Source: Pseudomonas sp. GR 6-02 (GTDB lineage Bacteria; Pseudomonadota; Gammaproteobacteria; Pseudomonadales; Pseudomonadaceae). Taken from it: 64,000 bases of DNA. Positions 37,488 to 46,811 of this stretch are shown in pieces (the stretch's first letter is position 1; each line of letters starts with the position of its first letter). The position numbers and the translations under genes were made by a program. Location: contig NZ_CP011567.1 in assembly GCF_001655615.1 (NCBI RefSeq), positions 5,341,001 through 5,405,000 of the forward strand, read 5' to 3'. The notes below the pieces were generated by a model. It saw only the letters and a list, made by a program, of their open reading frames with translations, did not search any database and was not told where the DNA came from.

Positions 37488-38363
37488 ATGGCCGCACTGG
37501 AAACGTTGCAAGTCTTTCAAGCCCTCAACCGCTCGCCCAATGCTCGCCTGGAGCACAGCGCCGAGCTCGGTGACGGCATGGCTGCGGCTTTGTGGAGCAA
37601 CCACCATGACGCCCAGGACTACGAAGCGCCGAGCCATCACACTTTGTCGTGCTACATCGCCGGCGGCACCGGCACCTTTCGCCGCGACCAGCCCGGCACC
37701 AAGGGCGGCCCGGACAAGCTGTGCATTCTGCCGGCCGACCATCAGTCAGGCTGGGTGATCAACGGCGACATTCGCCTGGCCCACCTGTATTTCAGCCCCG
37801 AACAATTTGCCGTTGGTTGCGTCACGTTGCTGGATCGCGAGCCACGGGAATTGCAGTTGCGCGAGCGCACGTTCCTCGAAGACCCGCAGCAAGTACGGCA
37901 CTTTCGGCAGTTGATCAGCCTCAACTGGGACGAACCCGGCGAACGCCTGCTCACCAGCAGCCTGGCCCACGAGATGCTCAGCCACGCCTTGCTCAGCCAG
38001 GTTGGTGTGCGTCAGGGCCTGCGCCTCAAGGGTGGATTGGCGGCGCATCAGCGGCGGCAACTGGTGGAGTTCATCGACAGTCAGTTGGCGGAGGCGATCA
38101 GCCTTGGGCAATTGGCGAGCTTGTGCGCGCTGTCGGAATATCACTTTGCGCGGATGTTTCGTGTGAGCTTCGGCTTGCCGCCGCATCAGTATGTGTTGGC
38201 GCGGCGTCTGAGGCGCGCGCGGGAGTTGTTGCGCGCATCGTCGCAGCCGTTGGGAGAGATTGCGCTGGCGTGCGGGTTTGCCAGTGCGAGCCATTTCACC
38301 AACCGGTTTCGACAGGCGTTGGGTGGGACGCCTGGGGAGTATCGGCAGGCGTTTTTACGCTAG
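37488..38363 (+). CDS. AraC-family transcriptional regulator, divergent from EamA gene
   Basis: 291 residues. The N-terminal part is a cupin-like sensor; the C-terminal ~100 residues hold two HTH motifs (LGQLASLCALSEYHFARMFRVSFG and LGEIALACGFASASHFTNRFRQALGGTPGEYRQ), the classical AraC/XylS signature. The 138-bp divergent spacing to the EamA gene suggests it controls that exporter. The effector is unknown. Confidence 0.92.
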   Translation: MAALETLQVFQALNRSPNARLEHSAELGDGMAAALWSNHHDAQDYEAPSHHTLSCYIAGGTGTFRRDQPGTKGGPDKLCILPADHQSGWVINGDIRLAHLYFSPEQFAVGCVTLLDREPRELQLRERTFLEDPQQVRHFRQLISLNWDEPGERLLTSSLAHEMLSHALLSQVGVRQGLRLKGGLAAHQRRQLVEFIDSQLAEAISLGQLASLCALSEYHFARMFRVSFGLPPHQYVLARRLRRARELLRASSQPLGEIALACGFASASHFTNRFRQALGGTPGEYRQAFLR

Positions 38364-38373
38364 AACAAAGAGT

Positions 38374-38399
38374 AAAAGATCACAGCCTTCGGCAGCTCT
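38374..38399. repeat. Degenerate half of a TGTAGGAG-type repeat
   Basis: AAAAGATCACAGCCTTCGGCAGCTC resembles the right arm of the repeat at 8154-8255 (AAAAGATCGCAGGCTTCGCCAGCTC) but lacks a partner arm. Probably a decayed copy. Confidence 0.45.
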
Positions 38400-38411
38400 C
38401 GCGCCAGAAAC

Positions 38412-38441
38412 AAAACGGGCCTGCAATCGCAGGCCCGTTTT
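38412..38441. terminator. Bidirectional terminator between AraC and HPF-like genes
   Basis: Perfect 10-bp-plus stem AAAACGGGCCTGC / GCAGGCCCGTTTT with loop AATC. Four T follow on both strands, and it lies between convergent genes. Confidence 0.85.
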
Positions 38442-38470
38442 AATCAGGAAGGTAAAAGGTGAATCAGGCC

Positions 38471-38881
38471 TCAGCCATTGAGCGCAGCCTGTTCGTTCTC
38501 GAGAAACTCATCCTCAAGCAGCGCATCGGCATGAGCGCCCCTATCGAACGGCACCACAGCGGCGCGTGGTTTGCCGCGTAATTTGCCAAACATATGCTCC
38601 AGCGCATGTTCAAGTTTTTCGGCTGCCCCGTCGATCGCCAGTTCCAGGGAGTCAGCTTTATGGGTGACGGAAATCGGTTGATGGCCTTTTGGCCGCGCTT
38701 CCAGCTGGCAGCGCATGTCATGGGGACCAGGCTTGTCGCCGTTCTCGTCCCGCAGATGGACCTCGACGCGGGTCAGGTCCTCTTCATAACGTTCGAGCGT
38801 GCTCTCAATGGTAGTACGTACCCACTCCTCCAGTCGTTTACTGCTTTGAATATGGTTATCGCTATTGACTTGGATTTGCAT
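38471..38881 (-). CDS. HPF/RaiA-family ribosome-associated protein
   Basis: 136 residues, MQIQVNSDNHIQSSKRLEEWVRTTIESTL, with RVEVHLRDENGDK and CQLEARPKGHQPISVTHKADSLELAIDGAAEKLEHALE. This is the beta-alpha-beta-beta-beta-alpha fold of hibernation factors, which bind the 30S subunit and quiet translation under stress. The short acidic C-terminal tail (HADALLEDEFLENEQ) is unlike long HPF. It is not the ptsN/rpoN-linked hpf copy, so it is a second family member. Confidence 0.85.
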   Translation of the reverse strand: MQIQVNSDNHIQSSKRLEEWVRTTIESTLERYEEDLTRVEVHLRDENGDKPGPHDMRCQLEARPKGHQPISVTHKADSLELAIDGAAEKLEHALEHMFGKLRGKPRAAVVPFDRGAHADALLEDEFLENEQAALNG

Positions 38882-39080
38882 AGTTCTTCCCTTATTTCAG
38901 CTAGCTCGCAAGAGGCGCATCGGCTGGCCCTTGGGCGTCATCACCGCAACCTCTTGGTTACACAATCGGTGTGTGCGCGGAACATTTCAAGCCCTAAAAA
39001 AAGATAAATATTCATACGCAAAAAAAGCCGGACAACGAGCAAAAGCGCTGTTAATGTCGGGAGTTGGGTCGGCCCTGTCT

Positions 39081-40043
39081 TCAGTCACAAATGGTCACAT
39101 CTGCCACGCCCCCCAGCGGATGCAGGTCACGAAAAATCCCCGCCTCTTCCACCAGCCAGTCATGCACCGCGCGTACGCCCGGATGGCTCAGCGCACCCGG
39201 CGCGTAGAGCAGCACGTAGCGCTTGTGATTTGGCACCGCCAGGCCAAACGGCACGATCAGCGTGCCCCGTTCCAGCTCATCGTTAAGCAGCGTTCGTCTA
39301 GCAATCGCCACACCCATCCCGGCAATCGCCGCTTCGATGGTCAGGTGATTGCGGTTGAAGGTGTGCCCGCGCCGCACGTCCGCACCTTCGAAACCGATGG
39401 CATTGAGGTAAAACTCCCATTCCGCGTACTCGTAGCTACCGCGCCACGCGGTGATGTCATGCAACAACGGGAAGTGCATCAAGTCTGCCGGGCCGTGCAG
39501 CGGCGGACGCCCTCGCAACAGGCTCGGGGCGCACACCGGAAATATCTGCTCGTCGAGCAAGGCTGTGGATAACAATCCGGGATAGCTGCCGTCATTCAGA
39601 TCGATCGCCAGGTCGAAATCTCCCTCGTGCAACGGCACGCTGCTGTCCTCCGCCACCAGGCGCAATTGAATGTCCGGAAAACGCTGCTGCAAACGCGGCA
39701 AACGCGGGGTCAGCCATTTGCTCAGGAACGAGGGAATCGAACGCACCCGCAAAATCCCGCTGATCATTCCCGCATCCAGTCGTCGCAATTCTGCGTCGAT
39801 GCTGCCGTAAGCCTCGTTGACCGTAATGGCCAGGCGCTGGCCCTGCGCACTCAATTCCACCCCACGGGCGCGACGGTGAAACAGGCGAAACCCCAGCCGC
39901 TCTTCCAGTTGCCTAATTTGCTGACTGACCGCACCCGGCGTGATGTGCAGTTCTTCGGCGCAACGGGTGAACGACAGGTGCCGCGCGGCACAGGAAAACA
40001 CGTGCAGCCAGACATAAGTCTGGGCGTGCAATTGACGACTCAT
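39081..40043 (-). CDS. LysR-family regulator (GcvA-like), divergent from sdaA
   Basis: 320 residues with the GcvA-type HTH (FSCAARHLSFTRCAEELHITPGAVSQQIRQLEERLGFRLFHRRARGVELSAQG) and an effector domain. It is divergent from the L-serine dehydratase gene and probably regulates sdaA and the serine transporter; this is inference from gene order. AGGAC lies 8 nt before the ATG. The TTTAG-N5-CTAAA palindrome at 40046-40060 overlaps its ribosome binding site. Confidence 0.92.
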   Translation of the reverse strand: MSRQLHAQTYVWLHVFSCAARHLSFTRCAEELHITPGAVSQQIRQLEERLGFRLFHRRARGVELSAQGQRLAITVNEAYGSIDAELRRLDAGMISGILRVRSIPSFLSKWLTPRLPRLQQRFPDIQLRLVAEDSSVPLHEGDFDLAIDLNDGSYPGLLSTALLDEQIFPVCAPSLLRGRPPLHGPADLMHFPLLHDITAWRGSYEYAEWEFYLNAIGFEGADVRRGHTFNRNHLTIEAAIAGMGVAIARRTLLNDELERGTLIVPFGLAVPNHKRYVLLYAPGALSHPGVRAVHDWLVEEAGIFRDLHPLGGVADVTICD

Positions 40044-40045
40044 CG

Positions 40046-40060
40046 TTTAGTCCTGCTAAA
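40046..40060. promoter_or_regulatory. Candidate LysR-type operator (T-N11-A)
   Basis: TTTAG-TCCTG-CTAAA, a perfect 5-bp inverted repeat that fits the LysR T-N11-A box. It begins 3 nt upstream of the LysR start codon and lies about 120 nt from sdaA, as expected for an autoregulatory half of a divergent operator. Confidence 0.4.
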
Positions 40061-40178
40061 GGCTGTCTTAGGAAGTTTCGTTGGTCACGTAGGACCGAGG
40101 TAGGCAGTATCGCCGACATTGCGCTTGGCCTACAAAAATGGCGGCGATTTCTCTTCCATTGCTTGTATAGGCTTTAGC

Positions 40179-41555
40179 ATGGCTATCAGTGTTTTCGATC
40201 TCTTCAAAGTCGGCATCGGTCCGTCCAGTTCCCACACCGTCGGCCCGATGCGCGCTGCAGCGACCTTTGCCCAAGCACTGATTGAGCAGAATTTGCTGGC
40301 CGCCGTCCGTCGGGTCGAAATCCGCCTTTACGGTTCGCTTTCAGCCACCGGCGTCGGCCATGCCACCGACCGCGCCTGTGTCATGGGCCTGATGGGCGAA
40401 TGGCCGGATAGCATCGACCCGACCACCATCGATTCGCGTATCCAGCACCTGCGGGAAACCGGCAAGCTGTCCCTGGCCGGCAAAGCGACCATCGCCTTCA
40501 ACTGGCAGCACGATCTCCTGCTGCTCGACGAGAGCCTGCCCTACCACCCTAACGCCATGTCCCTGACAGCCTTCGGCGAAACCGGTGAGCTGTTCGAGCA
40601 GACGTACTACTCGGTGGGCGGCGGTTTCATCATCGACGCGGCCGAAGCCGAGTCCGGCATTGCGCCGGCCAGCGACGTTGTGCTGCCGTACGATTTCTCC
40701 AGCGCCGCCGAATTGCTCAAGCTCTGCAAACAGCACGGTCTACGGGTGTCCGAATTGATGATGGCCAATGAATTGGCCTGGCGCAGCGAAGCCGAAGTCC
40801 GTCAGGGCCTGTTGCACATCTGGTCGGTAATGCGCGAGTGCGTCGAGCAAGGCTTGCGTCACGAAGGCATCCTTCCCGGCGGTCTGAATGTTCCCCGCCG
40901 CGCCGCGAAATTGCATCGCAGCCTGTTGGAAATCGGCAAACCGAACGTCATCAGCTCCACCCTGTCGGCCATGGAATGGGTGAACCTGTTCGCCCTCGCC
41001 GTGAACGAAGAAAACGCCGCGGGCGGACGGATGGTCACCGCGCCTACAAACGGGGCGGCGGGGATCATTCCGGCCGTGCTGCACTACTACATGAAATTCA
41101 ACCCGGACGCGTCGGACGATGACGTCGTGGCGTTCTTTTTGGGCGCGGCTGCCGTAGGCATTCTTTGTAAGAAAAACGCCTCGATTTCTGGCGCCGAAGT
41201 CGGCTGCCAAGGCGAGGTCGGCTCCGCCTGTGCCATGGCCGCCGCCGGTTTGGCCGACGTGCTCGGCGCCACCCCGGAACAACTGGAAAACGCCGCTGAA
41301 ATCGGCCTGGAACACAACCTCGGCCTGACCTGCGATCCGGTCGGTGGTCTGGTGCAAGTGCCGTGCATCGAGCGCAACGCGATTGCCGCGGTGAAGGCGA
41401 TCAACGCCACGCAAATGGCCCTGCGCGGTGACGGCAAACACTTCATTTCCCTGGACCGGGTGATCCGCACCATGCGCGATACCGGCGCCGACATGCACGA
41501 CAAATACAAAGAAACTTCACGGGGCGGCCTGGCGGTTAGCTGGGTGGAGTGCTGA
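40179..41555 (+). CDS. sdaA: L-serine ammonia-lyase SdaA-type (iron-sulfur)
   Basis: 458 residues. It deaminates L-serine to pyruvate and ammonia. The start [26 protein letters not shown] and the C-terminal cysteines that bind the [4Fe-4S] cluster (in [26 protein letters not shown] and [10 protein letters not shown]) are intact. ATG 40179 gives the family length; upstream in-frame codons add an unlikely extension. A serine transporter follows, so serine uptake and degradation are linked. Confidence 0.95.
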   Translation: MAISVFDLFKVGIGPSSSHTVGPMRAAATFAQALIEQNLLAAVRRVEIRLYGSLSATGVGHATDRACVMGLMGEWPDSIDPTTIDSRIQHLRETGKLSLAGKATIAFNWQHDLLLLDESLPYHPNAMSLTAFGETGELFEQTYYSVGGGFIIDAAEAESGIAPASDVVLPYDFSSAAELLKLCKQHGLRVSELMMANELAWRSEAEVRQGLLHIWSVMRECVEQGLRHEGILPGGLNVPRRAAKLHRSLLEIGKPNVISSTLSAMEWVNLFALAVNEENAAGGRMVTAPTNGAAGIIPAVLHYYMKFNPDASDDDVVAFFLGAAAVGILCKKNASISGAEVGCQGEVGSACAMAAAGLADVLGATPEQLENAAEIGLEHNLGLTCDPVGGLVQVPCIERNAIAAVKAINATQMALRGDGKHFISLDRVIRTMRDTGADMHDKYKETSRGGLAVSWVEC

Positions 41556-41618
41556 GGAGCATTTCCTGACCGTTCGCAACACGTGAGCCCGAGTAATAAT
41601 AATAACGAGGCGAAAACG

Positions 41619-42920
41619 ATGACCGATGTACGTACACCTGCTGCCGATAATCCCGCTGTAGACCTCACACGCAATAACGAAATAACCCACAAAGGCTGGA
41701 GTAAACACGACACCACCTGGATGCTTGGCCTCTATGGCACAGCGATTGGCGCCGGCACGCTGTTTTTGCCGATCAACGCCGGCGTGGGTGGTTTCTGGCC
41801 GCTGCTGATCCTGGCAGTGCTGGCGTTTCCGATGACATTCTTTGCACACCGCGGTCTGACTCGTTTCGTGTTGTCCGGCCGTTCCGGGGACATCACTGAA
41901 GTGGTGGAAGAACACTTCGGCATCGGTGCCGGCAAGCTGATCACGCTGCTGTATTTCTTCGCGATTTTCCCGATTCTGCTGGTGTACAGCGTAGCGCTGA
42001 CCAATACCCTGAGCAGCCTCATGGAGCACCAGTTGCACATGACGCCACCGCCTCGGGCGATCCTGTCACTGGGGTTGATTCTCGGCCTGATGGCCATCGT
42101 CCGTTGTGGTCAGGGCGTCATCGTCAAGTGCATGAGTGTGCTGGTTTACCCGTTCGTCGCGGCATTGCTGCTACTGGGCATCAGCCTGATCCCGAACTGG
42201 AACGGCGCGTTCTTCGCCACCGCCAGTGAAGGCATGCCGCTGCCGCTGTTCTTCAAGACCTTGTGGCTGGCGATCCCGGTGATGGTGTTCTCGTTCAACC
42301 ATTCGCCGATCATTTCCGCTTTCGCCGTCGATCAGAAGCAGCATTACGGCAAGCAAGCCGAACGCAAAAGCAGCGGCATTCTGGCGATTGCTCACGCCAT
42401 GATGGTCGTCACGGTGATGTTCTTTTGCTTCAGCTGCGTGCTGGCGTTGTCCCCGGCTGATTTGGCCGCGGCGAAGGCGCAGAACATTTCGATCCTGTCG
42501 TACCTGGCCAACCACTTCCAGACGCCGGTCATCGCTTACGCCGCGCCGCTGATTGCACTGGTGGCAATCACCAAATCCTTCCTGGGCCATTACATCGGCG
42601 CCAGCGAAGGCTTTCAGGGCCTGATCGTGAAAAGCCTGCGTGGCCGTGGTCGAGTCGCCTCCGCCGGCTGGCTGAACCGCCTCACAGCGCTGTTCATGAT
42701 CCTCAGTTGCTGGGCCGTGGCGACCTTCAACCCGAGCATCCTGGGCATGATCGAAACCCTCGGCGGGCCGATCATCGCCTGCCTGTTGTTCCTGATGCCG
42801 ATGTACGCCATCCGCCGCGTGCCGGCCTTGCGCCAGTACTCGGGCCAGGCCTCGAACGTGTTCGTGGTGTTGGTCGGTCTGATTGCACTGTCTGCGATCA
42901 TCTATTCATTTATGCCCTGA
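41619..42920 (+). CDS. Serine/threonine transporter (HAAAP family, SdaC-like)
   Basis: 433 residues with about eleven membrane helices. The HAAAP signatures GLYGTAIGAGTLFLPINAG near the N-terminus, VFSFNHSPIISAFAVDQ in the middle and KSFLGHYIGASEGFQGL near the end are present. It most likely imports L-serine by proton symport for SdaA, judged by the gene pair. ATG 41619 has GAGGCG upstream. A terminator follows at 42936. Confidence 0.93.
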   Translation: MTDVRTPAADNPAVDLTRNNEITHKGWSKHDTTWMLGLYGTAIGAGTLFLPINAGVGGFWPLLILAVLAFPMTFFAHRGLTRFVLSGRSGDITEVVEEHFGIGAGKLITLLYFFAIFPILLVYSVALTNTLSSLMEHQLHMTPPPRAILSLGLILGLMAIVRCGQGVIVKCMSVLVYPFVAALLLLGISLIPNWNGAFFATASEGMPLPLFFKTLWLAIPVMVFSFNHSPIISAFAVDQKQHYGKQAERKSSGILAIAHAMMVVTVMFFCFSCVLALSPADLAAAKAQNISILSYLANHFQTPVIAYAAPLIALVAITKSFLGHYIGASEGFQGLIVKSLRGRGRVASAGWLNRLTALFMILSCWAVATFNPSILGMIETLGGPIIACLLFLMPMYAIRRVPALRQYSGQASNVFVVLVGLIALSAIIYSFMP

Positions 42921-42935
42921 AACGGGCAAGCAAAA

Positions 42936-42967
42936 AGAAGGCGGGCCAGAGTGCCCGCCGTTTTTTT
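42936..42967 (+). terminator. Intrinsic terminator after the serine transporter gene
   Basis: GGCGGGC-CAGAGT-GCCCGCC, a 7-bp perfect stem, followed by CG and seven T. Ends the sdaA-transporter unit. Confidence 0.9.
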
Positions 42968-43130
42968 GCCGTAAACATTGTCCGACAGTTTTTCCGGCAT
43001 GCCCCTTGCTGTCTCCCTTGTGCGGCACGGAAGAAAGCGCATGAACATGGAAGGCCGGTGGTCTGGTATTGCGAACTAATCCCGATCACAGCCGTCAACA
43101 ACTGCACGTTCAATCAGGCGGTGACGCATT

Positions 43131-43448
43131 ATGGACAACCCTTTTCAGCTCATTACCGATGCTTTTGCAGCGGATTATCAAATCAACCTGAGCATCCAGG
43201 GCCTGGACGGCAGCATCATGCTGACCCTCTCCAACGCTGGCCGCGTGGTGGCTAAACGGATGATCAGCGCCGAACAACGCAATGACCCCAAGCGCCTCAA
43301 ACGCCTGGTGCAAAGCATTCAATTCGGCATCGCCATCGAACAGGGTCAATGCGCCGTGGCCATCCTCGAAGCCATGACCGACGGCGACAACCGTAAGCTG
43401 CCGCCGCCACAGGCCAAAGCCCGGCCCCGACCTGAAATCGGGTATTAA
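43131..43448 (+). CDS. DUF3509 family protein
   Basis: 105 residues, MDNPFQLITDAFAADYQINLSIQGLDGSIMLTLSNA, a small cytoplasmic family largely confined to Pseudomonas with no known function. The C-terminus is proline/basic (KLPPPQAKARPRPE). Its last codons overlap the end of the convergent psiE gene by 4 nt. Confidence 0.88.
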   Translation: MDNPFQLITDAFAADYQINLSIQGLDGSIMLTLSNAGRVVAKRMISAEQRNDPKRLKRLVQSIQFGIAIEQGQCAVAILEAMTDGDNRKLPPPQAKARPRPEIGY

Positions 43449-43945
43449 AGCTCGCCCTTCTCCACTTCGGGATGTTCACCGGAACCCGCACCGATCTTGC
43501 GTTGCGGGTGTTCGATCTTCACCGAAGGAAATTGCGACGAGGCATAACGCACCACCAGAATCGAAAACGCCAGCAGCAGGATCCCGCCGCACAGGTAGAT
43601 GATCCCCAGGTCCGGCGGATTGTGGTGCGAGACGTTGGAGATCAGCAGCCGTGTCAGCGCGGTGATCGCCACGTAGATCAGGAACCGCACCGGCATGTGA
43701 TTGGTCTTGAAGTAAATCCCGACCATCGCCCCCAGTTCCAGGTAGATGAACAGCAACAGGATGTCATCGATCTTGATGTGCCCCTGTTCCAGCATCCCGA
43801 TGAACTCCATGACCGCCGCCCAGGCAGTCACCGCACCGATGGCGAACAGCGCCAGGTAGTGGAAGGTCTCGACGAACAGGTTGCCCAGGGACTCGGCCAG
43901 TTGGTGCACGTTCTGCCGCAGGTTCTCGGCCCAGTTGATTTTCAC
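43445..43945 (-). CDS. psiE: Phosphate-starvation-inducible PsiE family membrane protein
   Basis: 166 residues with four membrane helices (LFAIGAVTAWAAVMEFIGML, DDILLLFIYLELGAMVGIYF, FLIYVAITALTRLLI and IIYLCGGILLLAFSILVVRY). The LFIYLELGAMVGIYFKTNHMPVRFLIY stretch is the PsiE core. In E. coli psiE is induced by phosphate starvation; its molecular role is not known. No Pho box was recognised upstream. Confidence 0.9.
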   Translation of the reverse strand: MKINWAENLRQNVHQLAESLGNLFVETFHYLALFAIGAVTAWAAVMEFIGMLEQGHIKIDDILLLFIYLELGAMVGIYFKTNHMPVRFLIYVAITALTRLLISNVSHHNPPDLGIIYLCGGILLLAFSILVVRYASSQFPSVKIEHPQRKIGAGSGEHPEVEKGEL

Positions 43946-44261
43946 GATGATTGTTCCTTAGCTCGGTTCGAGCGGATGATGCGGGTTGGACGTGACGGTT
44001 GTTCTGCATGCAGAAAAAAGGCCAGGGGTTGCCTGCCACATGATGGCGAGGTGCTTTAAAACACGCTCCGTGGCGTTTGGTCGCAGGTCAACACCAAACC
44101 TGTAGCCGCGAATGGAGCGCCACCGTTCACCTGACAAACCCCGAATCCGGTCTACATTAAAAAGCCACTACCCAAAGCTCAGGGATTCGCTTATCCTTTT
44201 CGCTGTATATAGATACAGTAGTCGCAAAGACAACTAAATGTGAAGGCATGTGAGGTGGTGA
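43946..44261. other. Intergenic region with yebG promoter
   Basis: 316 bases between the divergent psiE and yebG genes. The right end holds the LexA box at 44203-44218 and the yebG ribosome binding site (GAGGTGGTGA). Nothing else was recognised. Confidence 0.5.
44203..44218 (+). promoter_or_regulatory. LexA (SOS) box of yebG
   Basis: CTGT-ATATAGAT-ACAG, an exact match to the LexA consensus CTGT-N8-ACAG with an AT-rich core, 44 nt before the yebG start. yebG is SOS-induced in enterobacteria. Confidence 0.9.
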
Positions 44262-44609
44262 ATGGCCGTCGAAGTGGTATACCGCAGCAGCCGAGATCTG
44301 GAGCGCTTGTTCATGGATAAAGCCGAAGCTGACCGTCATGACAAAATGCTCGAACTGGCCGAATTGCTGGCTGAAGTGTTGCAAAAAGCCGTTCCGTCCC
44401 TGACCGAGCAGCAAGTGGAAGAAGCCGGGATCTACATGGCGAAGAACCGCGACGTGTTCGCCAAGGCGTTCAAGAGCCAGCCGGACGCACTGTCCGAATT
44501 GCTCAACGTGCCGGCTGAAGTCGCTAAACCTGTTGAAGTGGCTGCACCTGTTGAAGTGGAGCAAGCTGAGCCGACCAAGCCAGCCAAAGCCGCCAAGACG
44601 CCGAAGTAA
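44262..44609 (+). CDS. yebG: DNA-damage-inducible protein YebG
   Basis: 115 residues. The N-terminal AVEVVYRSSRDLERLFMDKAEADRHDKMLELAE is the YebG signature; the tail is rich in Ala, Pro, Glu and Lys (KPVEVAAPVEVEQAEPTKPAK) and probably disordered. The protein is part of the LexA regulon and its function is unknown. GAGG lies before the ATG, and a terminator follows. Confidence 0.94.
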   Translation: MAVEVVYRSSRDLERLFMDKAEADRHDKMLELAELLAEVLQKAVPSLTEQQVEEAGIYMAKNRDVFAKAFKSQPDALSELLNVPAEVAKPVEVAAPVEVEQAEPTKPAKAAKTPK

Positions 44610-44626
44610 GCAATGCCCGAATTGAA

Positions 44627-44659
44627 TAGGCCCTGAGTCCAATGGCTCAGGGCCTTTTT
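44627..44659 (+). terminator. Intrinsic terminator after yebG
   Basis: GGCCCTGAG (44629-44637) pairs with CTCAGGGCC (44646-44654), followed by five T. It lies between the convergent yebG and E2 genes. Confidence 0.9.
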
Positions 44660-44674
44660 CATGCTCGCAGAAAA

Positions 44675-45784
44675 TCAGGCGTCAGGCTGCTCCAGTGCGT
44701 CGACCAGCGCCTTGAAGAACCGCGCCGCCTCGCCGCCGGTGACCACGCGGTGATCGAAGGTCAGGGACAGCGGCAGGATCGGATGCACCGCCACCGCCCC
44801 CTCGACCGCCACCGGTTCATCGCGGATCGCCCCGGCGGCGAGGATCGCCACTTGCGGCGGCACCACCACCGGGTTGGCGTAGCGACCGAACAAGGTGCCG
44901 AAATTCGACAGAGTCAGGGTCGCACCCATCATTTCCTTGGGCGGAATCGAACGCGCCTGCACATCGGCGCGCAGGCGCATCACACCTTCTTTCAAATCCG
45001 CCGACGTGCGATTGCCGACATCGCGCAGCACCGGCACGAACAAACCGTCCGGTGTATCCACGGCAATGCCCAGGTCGAGCCGTTCGTGTTGTTTGAGCGA
45101 CAGGGTTTTGCCATCGAAGCCGCTATTGAGCACTGGCTCCACCGCGCAGGCCGCCGCCATGGCTTTGGCCAGACGAATCAGTGGTTCTCGCGCCTGCCCC
45201 CAGCGATGCAGATCGGCATCGCCGAAAATCGTCACCGGCACCACTTCGGCATGGGACCTGGCCATGTTCAGCGCCATGCTGCGCCGCACACCGCGCAGCT
45301 TCTCACCGCCGAAACGCTCGCGTTCCGTCTGGGCCGCATTTTCCACATCGCTGCGGGTGATCTGACCGTCCTGGCCGGAGCCGACCAAGGCGCTCAGTTC
45401 AACGCCCAGTTGTCGCGCCAATTGACGCACTGCTGGCGTGGCGCGGTTCGCCAGGTATTCGCGGGTCGAAGGCGCGGTGCCGATAAAAAAGGCATCCTCC
45501 TGATTCGTGCCGCCGCCCTCAAGCCGTCCGACCACGGTGCCCGCATCCGCTTCGCCTTCGTAACCGAGCAACGGCTCCCCCACATGCAGGATGTCGCCCT
45601 CGCCGCCGAAGGTTTTCGCCACCACGCCGTCGTAAGGCGCGGGAATGTCCACCAGCGCCTTGGCGGTTTCCACCGACACCAGCAATTGGTCAGCCTTGAC
45701 GGTATCGCCGACCTTGACGTGCCAGCGGACGATTTCCGCCTCCTGCAAGCCTTCGCCCAGATCCGGCAGTTTGAAATATTTCAT
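44675..45784 (-). CDS. 2-oxoacid dehydrogenase complex E2 (dihydrolipoamide acyltransferase)
   Basis: 369 residues. One N-terminal lipoyl domain (lipoyl lysine in VSVETAKALVDIP), a peripheral-subunit-binding domain (RATPAVRQLARQLGVELSALVGSGQDGQI) and a catalytic acyltransferase domain. The catalytic histidine lies in LTFDHRVVTGGEA; the usual DHRxxDG motif has Thr for the second Asp here. ATG 45784 has GAGGAG upstream. It is the last gene after E1alpha and E1beta; no E3 follows, so it would use an E3 encoded elsewhere. Confidence 0.92.
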   Translation of the reverse strand: MKYFKLPDLGEGLQEAEIVRWHVKVGDTVKADQLLVSVETAKALVDIPAPYDGVVAKTFGGEGDILHVGEPLLGYEGEADAGTVVGRLEGGGTNQEDAFFIGTAPSTREYLANRATPAVRQLARQLGVELSALVGSGQDGQITRSDVENAAQTERERFGGEKLRGVRRSMALNMARSHAEVVPVTIFGDADLHRWGQAREPLIRLAKAMAAACAVEPVLNSGFDGKTLSLKQHERLDLGIAVDTPDGLFVPVLRDVGNRTSADLKEGVMRLRADVQARSIPPKEMMGATLTLSNFGTLFGRYANPVVVPPQVAILAAGAIRDEPVAVEGAVAVHPILPLSLTFDHRVVTGGEAARFFKALVDALEQPDA

Positions 45785-45824
45785 CGCAATCTCCTCGGCC
45801 TCTGGCGTTTCTTCAAGGGCTTCT

Positions 45825-46811
45825 TCAGGCGTGGCGCAACACGGTGTCACAGGCGTGAAGAATGTCCTCGACGCCAGGCATGTACAGCGATTCCAGTCGA
45901 TACAGCGGTGGCGGGATGTCCGGCGCGGTGACTCGCTGGATCGGTGCCTGCAACTGCAGAAACACCCGTTCGTAGAGACTGGCGGCGATTTCCGCGCCGA
46001 CCCCGCAGGAGCGCGGCGCCTCATGCACGATCACGCAGCGACCGGTCTTGCGCACCGAGGCCTCCATCGTGTCGAGGTCCAACGGTTTGATGCTGGCGAC
46101 ATCGATCACTTCCGCCGAGATGCCCTGCTCGGCCAACGCCGTAGCGGCTTGCAGGGTTTCCATCACACTGGCGCCCCAACTGATCAAGGTGATGTCGCTG
46201 CCTTCGCGCAGGGTGAAACAGCTGTCCAGCGGCAGGCGTTTGCCGTCATCCAACAACGGTTGCGGGTTCATGCGATAGAGTCGGGTCGGTTCGAGAAAGA
46301 TCACCGGGTCCGGGTCGTCGATGGCCGCGAGCAACAAACCATAGGCCCGGGCCGGCGAGGACGGGATCACCACCCGCAACCCCGGAATGTGCGCGAACAG
46401 TGCTTCGGTGCTTTCGCTGTGATGTTCCGGCGCACGAATCCCTGCGCCCATCGGCGAGCGCAGCACCATCGGGCAGGTGAGCCGCCCGCGCGTGCGGTTG
46501 CGCATGCGACTGGCGTGGGACACCAGGTGCTCCATGGTGGCGTAGATAAACCCCATGAACTGGATTTCCACCACCGGTTTCAAGCCTTGGGCCGCCATGC
46601 CCACTGCCAGCCCGCCGATCATGGTTTCGGCCAGCGGCGAATCGATTACCCGCTTGAAACCAAAGCTGTCGCGCAGGCCCAGCGTGGCGCGAAACACGCC
46701 ACCGTTCACCCCGACGTCTTCACCGAGGATGATAACGTTCTCGTCCTCGCGCATGGCCCGATGCAACGCCAGATTCACCGCCTCCAGCAGCGTTACCTTG
46801 CCGTTACTCAT
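45825..46811 (-). CDS. 2-oxoacid dehydrogenase E1 beta subunit
   Basis: 328 residues starting MSNGKVTLLEAVNLALHRAM. The EDVGVNGGVFRAT, DSPLAETMIGGLAVGMA, RSPMGAGIRAPEHHSES and FLEPTRLYR segments are typical of transketolase-like E1beta subunits. With E1alpha it decarboxylates a 2-oxoacid using thiamine diphosphate. The start overlaps the E1alpha stop by 8 nt. Substrate (branched-chain 2-oxoacid, pyruvate or another) is not fixed by sequence; the neighbouring leucine-dehydrogenase-like gene suggests branched-chain acids. Confidence 0.93.
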   Translation of the reverse strand: MSNGKVTLLEAVNLALHRAMREDENVIILGEDVGVNGGVFRATLGLRDSFGFKRVIDSPLAETMIGGLAVGMAAQGLKPVVEIQFMGFIYATMEHLVSHASRMRNRTRGRLTCPMVLRSPMGAGIRAPEHHSESTEALFAHIPGLRVVIPSSPARAYGLLLAAIDDPDPVIFLEPTRLYRMNPQPLLDDGKRLPLDSCFTLREGSDITLISWGASVMETLQAATALAEQGISAEVIDVASIKPLDLDTMEASVRKTGRCVIVHEAPRSCGVGAEIAASLYERVFLQLQAPIQRVTAPDIPPPLYRLESLYMPGVEDILHACDTVLRHA

